Below, in pieces: positions 5,660 to 9,194 of a stretch of DNA of 9,194 nt. The position numbers and the translations under genes were made by a program. The DNA comes from Modestobacter sp. (GTDB lineage Bacteria; Actinomycetota; Actinomycetes; Mycobacteriales; Geodermatophilaceae): assembly GCA_025966175.1 (NCBI GenBank), contig JAOPVN010000307.1, positions 1-9,194 on the forward strand, in the 5' to 3' direction. The first letter of the stretch is position 1. Every line of letters begins with the position of its first letter. Below the pieces are notes generated by a model. It had not been told where the DNA came from, did not search any database, and saw nothing but the letters and a program-made list of their open reading frames with translations.

Positions 5660-6097
5660 GTGCCCGGGGACGACGCCTTCGCCGACCTGCCGGTGAGCGA
5701 CCGCCTCGTCGTCCCGGCCGGTGCGCTGACCTGGCGCTTCTCCCGGTCCTCCGGGCCGGGTGGGCAGGGCGTCAACACCGCGGACTCCCGGGTCGAGCTG
5801 TCGGTGTCGCCGCTGGCGCTGCCCGGGCTGACCGACCTTCAGCGGCAGCGGCTGATCGAGCGGCTGGGCCCGCGGCTGGTCGACGGCGTGCTCACCATCG
5901 CCGCGAGCGAGCACCGGCAGCAGCTGCGCAACCGGGAGGCCGCGCGGGCCCGGCTGGCCGCCGTCCTGCGCGCCGCGATCGCCGCCCCGCCCAAGGCCCG
6001 GCGGAAGACCAAGCCGTCCCGCGGGTCGCAGGAGCGGCGGATCCAGGCCAAGAAGGAGCGTGGCGAGACCAAGCGGCTGCGCCGTAGCTGGGACTGA
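5660..6097 (+). CDS. arfB: ArfB-type peptidyl-tRNA hydrolase (ribosome rescue)
   Basis: A 145-residue class-I-release-factor-like protein. It enters stalled ribosomes and hydrolyses the peptidyl-tRNA ester without needing a stop codon. The catalytic GGQ lies at residues 34-36 within SRSSGPGGQGVNTADSRVEL (29-48). A release-factor-like fold continues to about 108, including SEHRQQLRNREAARARL. The basic tail (111-143, with KARRKTKPSRGSQERRIQAKK) is the part that in ArfB/YaeJ and ICT1 sits in the empty mRNA channel. There is no stop-codon recognition domain, and the length matches E. coli ArfB (140). The GTG start at 5660 is supported by GGAGG at 5647-5651, eight bases away; an ATG at 5652 is out of frame. 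It is followed 24 bases later by a VOC gene in the same direction, so the pair is probably an operon. Confidence 0.93.
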   Translation: MPGDDAFADLPVSDRLVVPAGALTWRFSRSSGPGGQGVNTADSRVELSVSPLALPGLTDLQRQRLIERLGPRLVDGVLTIAASEHRQQLRNREAARARLAAVLRAAIAAPPKARRKTKPSRGSQERRIQAKKERGETKRLRRSWD

Positions 6098-6121
6098 CCG
6101 CTGAGGGTGGAGGACCAGCAG

Positions 6122-6499
6122 ATGCGCATCGACCGGATCGACCACCTGGTGCTCACCGTGGCCGATCTCGACCGGACCGTCGGCTTCTACACGCAGGTCC
6201 TGGGCCTGACCGCGGAGACCTTCGGCGACGGGCGGACGGCGCTGCGCTTCGGCCGGCAGAAGATCAACCTGCACGTGGCCGGTGCCGAGTTCGAGCCGAA
6301 GGCCGCCCATCCGGGCACCGGGACCGCCGACTTCTGCCTCATCACCGAGACCTCGCTGGACGAGGTGCAGGACCAGCTCGCCGCACACGGAGTGCCGATC
6401 GAGATCGGGCCGGTGACGAAGCAGGGGGCGCTCGGGCCGATGCGCAGCGTCTACGTCCGCGACCCCGACCAGAACCTGGTCGAGATCGCCGTCTACTGA
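6122..6499 (+). CDS. VOC family protein (virulence-protein-like glyoxalase fold)
   Basis: A 125-residue single-domain VOC protein. Conserved segments are IDHLVLTVADLDRTVGFYTQVLGL (residues 6-29), ALRFGRQKINLH (40-51), EFEPKAAHPGTGTADFCLIT (57-76), GALGPMRSVYVRDPDQN (102-118) and LVEIAVY (119-125). This pattern matches the small group commonly labelled VOC family virulence protein, related to methylglyoxal-type glyoxalases. H8, H51 and E121 are the probable metal ligands, so a metal-dependent lyase, isomerase or dioxygenase activity is plausible; the substrate is unknown. The ATG at 6122 is preceded by GGAGG (6109-6113) at eight bases. A GTG at 6107 is also in frame but overlaps that ribosome site. 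It is downstream of arfB with a 24-base gap. Confidence 0.9.
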   Translation: MRIDRIDHLVLTVADLDRTVGFYTQVLGLTAETFGDGRTALRFGRQKINLHVAGAEFEPKAAHPGTGTADFCLITETSLDEVQDQLAAHGVPIEIGPVTKQGALGPMRSVYVRDPDQNLVEIAVY

Positions 6500-6515
6500 G
6501 CCGAGCCGGCGGCTC

Positions 6516-6551
6516 TCGACGCCGGTACGCGACAGCCCTACCGTTCCGTCG
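6516..6551 (+). promoter_or_regulatory. Leaderless promoter of the MmcQ/YjbR-like gene
   Basis: TCGACG (6516-6521) matches the TTGACA -35 at four of six positions. A 17-base spacer leads to TACCGT (6539-6544), which fits the actinobacterial -10 form TANNNT. Six bases later the GTG start codon begins at 6551, exactly where transcription should start. No Shine-Dalgarno sequence is present upstream, as expected for a leaderless mRNA. Confidence 0.55.
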
Positions 6552-6877
6552 TGGACCTCGGCCAGGCCGTCGCTGCAGTGCTTGCACTGCCCGGGGTGAC
6601 CGAGGCCGACCACCACGGACGGCGGTCGTTCCGGGTCGGCACCGGGAAGGTGCTGGCCACGGTCCCCGCGGACGGCGTCCTCAACGTGATGGTCGGTGAC
6701 GATCTCGCGCACGCGGTCTCGGCCCAGCCGGGCGTCGAGCTGCTGTGGTGGGGGCAGAAGCTCTCCGGCGTCCGGGTCGAGCTGGCCGCCGTCGACCCGG
6801 CCGTGCTCGACGAGCTGCTGCGCGACGCGTGGGCCCGCCGCGCGCCGGCCGCGCTGCGCCGTCACCCGCCGGGCTGA
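6551..6877 (+). CDS. MmcQ/YjbR family protein
   Basis: A 108-residue protein of the MmcQ/YjbR family, which has a CyaY-like fold and is often described as DNA-binding although its role is not well established. Typical features are LPGVTEADHHGRRSFRVGTG (residues 13-32), KVLATVPADGVLNVMV (33-48), WWGQKLSGVRVEL (66-78) and the C-terminal helix LDELLRDAWARRAP (86-99). Length is normal for the family (100-125). The GTG start at 6551 is chosen because the protein aligns with family N-termini there and because -35 and -10 elements place the transcript start on that GTG. It stands alone: 51 bases after the VOC gene stop, with its own promoter. A short inverted repeat lies inside codons 9-14. Confidence 0.87.
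   Translation: MDLGQAVAAVLALPGVTEADHHGRRSFRVGTGKVLATVPADGVLNVMVGDDLAHAVSAQPGVELLWWGQKLSGVRVELAAVDPAVLDELLRDAWARRAPAALRRHPPG
6575..6590. repeat. Inverted repeat GCAGTGC-TT-GCACTGC inside the MmcQ/YjbR gene
   Basis: Seven-base arms (6575-6581 and 6584-6590) are perfectly complementary across a two-base centre. It begins 24 bases after the predicted transcript start and encodes part of AVLALPG. It could be an operator just downstream of the promoter or simply a coding coincidence. A two-base loop is too tight for an RNA hairpin without opening the inner pairs. Confidence 0.4.
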
Positions 6878-6892
6878 GCGGACTTCGAGGCT

Positions 6893-6928
6893 GCGACCCG
6901 CCCTTCTGTCTGCGTACGGTCTGCCGCG
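6893..6928 (+). promoter_or_regulatory. Possible leaderless promoter of the small membrane-protein locus
   Basis: TACGGT (6915-6920) fits the -10 form TANNNT and is followed seven bases later by GTG at 6928. GCGACC (6893-6898) is a weak -35 candidate at 16 bases. The geometry resembles the leaderless promoter at 6516-6551, but the -35 is poor. Confidence 0.3.
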
Positions 6929-7229
6929 TGACGCTGGGCAGGGTCGTCTTCGCCCTCGGGCTGGGGGGCCACCTGGCCGGTGTCGTCCTCTGCGGGAACG
7001 AACGCACCGCGGTCGCCGCATGGCGGCCACCTGGCGGCTGGGCCGAGAGCGACGCCGCGGCCGGGGATCGGTGTGGGTGTCGCTGGCCGGTCACCTGCTG
7101 ATGGGCATCGGCAGCGCCGAGGTGACCGATGGGCCTGGCCCGCTGGCCGCCCTGCTGTTCTCCGGCGGGACCGACGAGGACGCCGGCACTGCGACCGCCG
7201 GCCGCACGCCGTCCCCGCGCCCGCTGTGA
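6928..7229 (+). pseudogene. Small two-helix membrane protein, possibly frameshifted (or two overlapping small ORFs)
   Basis: From GTG 6928 one frame reads MTLGRVVFALGLGGHLAGVV and on to 7101 (57 residues), with a clear hydrophobic first helix. After about 7012 the GC-rich third-position pattern moves to another frame, which reads from an ATG at 7020 to the stop at 7227-7229 (69 residues). This second frame carries a hydrophobic segment SVWVSLAGHLLMGIGSAEV and an acidic C-terminal tail including GGTDEDAG. The two halves both contain a GHL motif inside the helix and together would make a two-helix protein of about 100 residues. I therefore read it as one small gene with a frameshift near 7010-7065, but two short overlapping genes, or no gene, remain possible. 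I know of no family for it. It lies between the MmcQ/YjbR-like gene and the nitrate reductase gene, and the stop of the second frame falls within the GlnR-like site. Confidence 0.35.
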
Positions 7230-7274
7230 GGTCCACGGAACGCGAGCTTGACGTCAGCGTCGCGACCGGGAAAC
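7226..7274 (+). promoter_or_regulatory. Possible GlnR box upstream of the nitrate reductase gene
   Basis: Actinobacterial GlnR sites are alternating GTnAC and GAAAC elements repeated every 11 bases. Here, in exact 11-base steps, come GTGAG (7226-7230), GGAAC (7237-7241), TTGAC (7248-7252), GTCGC (7259-7263) and GAAAC (7270-7274). The first three match the alternating consensus at four of five positions. The last pair, GTCGC-n6-GAAAC, matches at four and five of five, though the fourth element breaks the alternation. GlnR control of nitrate assimilation is well known in Streptomyces and mycobacteria, so the place is right. The calling was by eye. Confidence 0.4.
7241..7264. promoter_or_regulatory. 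Interrupted 24-bp palindrome centred on TGACGTCA
   Basis: CGCGA (7241-7245), three bases, TGACGTCA (7249-7256), three bases, TCGCG (7260-7264). All three blocks share the same centre at 7252.5, so 18 of 24 positions are symmetric. It lies 45 bases before the nitrate reductase start at 7309 and overlaps the GlnR-like array. A dimeric regulator could bind here; none can be named. Confidence 0.4.
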
Positions 7275-7308
7275 GGGGTCCCCGGACCCTCGGGATGTGT
7301 CCGCTGCA

Positions 7309-9194
7309 GTGTCGTTGCCGCATCCGAGCACCGGCACGCGCACCACCGAGACGCACTGCCCGTACTGCTCGCTGCAGTGCGGCGTCACGATGACCGCCGG
7401 CGACCGCCCGGCCACCTTGGTGCCGGCCGACTTCCCGACCAACCGCGGCGGCCTGTGCTCCAAGGGCTGGTCCGCCCCGGAGCTGCTGGACCACCCCGAG
7501 CGGCTCACCCGCCCGCTGGTCCGCGCCGACCCGGCCGACCGCACCAGCCCGCTGGTCGAGTCCACCTGGGACGTCGCCCTGGACCGGGTGGCCGCGGCTA
7601 TCCGGCGGACCCAACGCGACCACGGGCTCGACGCCGTCGGCTGTTTCGGCGGCGGCGGGCTGACCAACGAGCAGGCCTACCAGTTCGGCAAGTTCGCCCG
7701 GGTCGCGCTGCGCACCAGCGCCATCGACTACAACGGCCGGTTCTGCATGTCCTCGGCCGCGGGTGCGGCGATCAAGGCCTTCGGCATCGACCGCGGCATG
7801 CCCTTCCCGCTGGCCGACCTCGCCGCGGCCGACGTCGTCGTCCTGGTGGGCAGCAACCCGGCCGACACGATGCCCCCGGCGATGCAGTACTTCGACGCCG
7901 GGCGGGAGCGTGGCGCCGAGCACATCGTCATCGACCCGCGGCGCACCAACACTGCCAAGAACGCATCCCTGCACGTCCAGCCGCTGCCGGCCACCGACCT
8001 GGCGCTGGCCAACGGGCTGCTGCACATCGCGCTGGCCGAGGGGCTGGTCGACACGGAGTACGTCGAGGCGCGCACCACCGGGTTCGCCGACGTCCGGGCC
8101 GGGGTGGCCGGGTACTGGCCCGACCGGGTGGAGCGGCTCACCGGCGTCCCGGTCGAGCAGCAGCGGCGGATCGTCTTCGCCCTGGCCCGCGGCGAGCGGT
8201 CGATCATCCTGACCGCCCGCGGCGCCGAGCAGCACCGCAGCGGCACCGACACCGCCCTGGCCTGGATCAACCTGGCCCTCGCACTCGGCCTGCCCGGTCG
8301 CGAGGGCAGCGGCTGGGCCACGGTCACCGGGCAGGGCAACGGCCAGGGCGGCCGCGAGCACGGGCAGAAGGCCGACCAGCTGCCCGGCTACCGCAAGATC
8401 ACCGACCCGGCCGCCCGTGCCCACGTCGCCGCCGTCTGGGGCATCGACCCCGAGGACATCCCCGGCCCCGGCCGCAGCGCCTTCGAACTGCTCGACTCGC
8501 TCGGCACCGAGGGCGGCGTGCGCACCCTGCTGGTGATGGCCTCCAACATCGCCGTCTCCGCCCCCGACGCCCGCCGGGTGATCAGCCGGCTGCGCGACCT
8601 GGACTTCCTCGCCGTCAGCGACTTCTTCCTCTCCGAGACCGCCGAGCTCGCCGACGTGGTCCTGCCCAGCGCGATGTGGGCGGAGGAGGAGGGCACGATG
8701 ACCAACCTCGAGGGCCGGGTGCTCCGCCGGCGCAAGGCGATGGACCCGCCCGAGGACGTGCGCGACGACCTGCAACTGCTCGCCGAGCTGGCCGGACGCC
8801 TCGGCCTCGGGGAGAAGTTCAGCGGCGACGCCGAGACCGTCTTCACCGAGCTCCGCCGGGCCAGCGCCGGCGGCGCGGCCGACTACGCCGGCATCACCTA
8901 CCAGCGGATCGACGACGAGCAGGGCCTGTTCTGGCCGTGCCCGGACGTCGACCACCCCGGCACGCCCCGACTGTTCGCCGACCGCTTTGCCACCCCCGAC
9001 GGGAAGGCCCGGTTCTGGCGGGTCGGGCACGTGCCCCCGCACGAGGAGCCGGACGCCGAGCACCCCTACGTGCTGACCACCGGCCGGGTGCTCGCCCAGT
9101 ACCAGTCGGGCACCCAGACCCGCCGCTCCCGCAGCCTGCAGCTGATCGCCCCCACCCCGCGGGCCGAGCTCCACCCCGACCTGGCCCGCACGCT
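7309..9194 (+). CDS. nasA: Assimilatory nitrate reductase catalytic subunit (runs off right edge)
   Basis: The first 628 complete codons of a molybdopterin oxidoreductase that reduces nitrate to nitrite in the cytoplasm for nitrogen assimilation. A [4Fe-4S] site is formed by C17, C20, C24 (HCPYCSLQC) and C50 (GGLCSKGW). The molybdenum ligand is C146 in DYNGRFCMSSA, as in NasA/NarB/NapA and unlike formate dehydrogenases with Sec/Cys in other contexts. Further signatures are VVVLVGSNPADTMPP (176-190), VIDPRRT (207-213), GQGNGQGGREHGQKADQLPG (341-360), SDFFLSETAELADVVLPS (437-454) and EEEGTMTNLEGR (459-470). The molybdopterin-dinucleotide-binding domain begins near HPYVLTTGRVLAQYQSGTQ (585-603) and is cut by the window edge; I expect about 700 residues or more. 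There is no Tat signal, so the enzyme is cytoplasmic. GTG 7309 is called as start; GTG 7297 in the same frame is a real alternative, since neither has a Shine-Dalgarno sequence. The gene symbol follows Streptomyces usage. Confidence 0.92.
   Translation, partial: MSLPHPSTGTRTTETHCPYCSLQCGVTMTAGDRPATLVPADFPTNRGGLCSKGWSAPELLDHPERLTRPLVRADPADRTSPLVESTWDVALDRVAAAIRRTQRDHGLDAVGCFGGGGLTNEQAYQFGKFARVALRTSAIDYNGRFCMSSAAGAAIKAFGIDRGMPFPLADLAAADVVVLVGSNPADTMPPAMQYFDAGRERGAEHIVIDPRRTNTAKNASLHVQPLPATDLALANGLLHIALAEGLVDTEYVEARTTGFADVRAGVAGYWPDRVERLTGVPVEQQRRIVFALARGERSIILTARGAEQHRSGTDTALAWINLALALGLPGREGSGWATVTGQGNGQGGREHGQKADQLPGYRKITDPAARAHVAAVWGIDPEDIPGPGRSAFELLDSLGTEGGVRTLLVMASNIAVSAPDARRVISRLRDLDFLAVSDFFLSETAELADVVLPSAMWAEEEGTMTNLEGRVLRRRKAMDPPEDVRDDLQLLAELAGRLGLGEKFSGDAETVFTELRRASAGGAADYAGITYQRIDDEQGLFWPCPDVDHPGTPRLFADRFATPDGKARFWRVGHVPPHEEPDAEHPYVLTTGRVLAQYQSGTQTRRSRSLQLIAPTPRAELHPDLART

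Noticed and set aside
4638..6499. A multi-gene system linking the PhnB-like, SixA-like, ArfB and VOC genes
   Set aside because: They lie on both strands with separate promoters or ribosome sites and have unrelated known roles. I see no sign of a joint function beyond the arfB-VOC pair.
6503..6515. GAGCC-GGC-GGCTC hairpin after the second VOC gene as a terminator
   Set aside because: The stem is only five pairs with a three-base loop and no U-tract, and it abuts the -35 of the next gene; the evidence is too weak to call.
6862..9174. A 770-codon open frame on the minus strand opposite the nitrate reductase gene
   Set aside because: Its translation is Gly/Val/Arg/Asp-rich with no motif, while the plus strand encodes an unmistakable nitrate reductase. 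Long antisense frames are common in high-GC genes.

Overview
The window looks like ordinary chromosome from a high-GC actinobacterium. The evidence is the very GC-rich codon third positions, frequent GTG starts, several promoters placed so that the transcript would begin on or next to the start codon, and gene families typical of Actinobacteria (a DUF3516-type Ski2-like helicase, a free-standing maltokinase cap-like protein, an assimilatory nitrate reductase). A member of Geodermatophilaceae (Blastococcus, Modestobacter or Geodermatophilus) would fit, but that is an inference from sequence style. I see no mobile element, CRISPR array, phage gene, tRNA or rRNA, and no stretch over 300 bases without a gene.

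Layout, left to right. (1) 1-1185, minus strand: the N-terminal third of a DEAD/DEAH-type helicase, running off the left edge, preceded in the same direction by a 185-residue maltokinase N-cap-like protein. (2) 1389-2731, plus strand: a two-gene unit of a YghA/GSP39-type short-chain dehydrogenase and an unusual YidD-family protein with a Gly/Tyr/Arg-rich, Cys-containing N-terminal extension. The two overlap at TGATG, and a possible general-stress (SigB/SigF-type) promoter lies upstream. (3) 2792-4449, minus strand: homocysteine S-methyltransferase (mmuM) preceded by a six-helix membrane protein of unknown function, convergent on yidD across a long hairpin. (4) 4638-5051 plus, a PhnB-like VOC protein; 5066-5569 minus, a SixA-type histidine phosphatase; 5660-6499 plus, the ribosome-rescue hydrolase arfB followed by a second VOC protein. 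(5) 6551-6877 plus, an MmcQ/YjbR-like protein with an apparently leaderless start, then a small, possibly frameshifted membrane-protein locus (6928-7229). (6) 7309 to the right edge, plus strand: the catalytic subunit of an assimilatory nitrate reductase, with a GlnR-box-like 11-bp phased array upstream.

Functionally this is a mosaic of short housekeeping, stress and nitrogen-metabolism units rather than one pathway. The points most worth a second look are the extended YidD protein coupled to a stress-type dehydrogenase, the nitrogen-control-like site before the nitrate reductase, the small broken or overlapping locus next to it, and the leaderless promoter geometry. I do not find a convincing undescribed multi-gene system.
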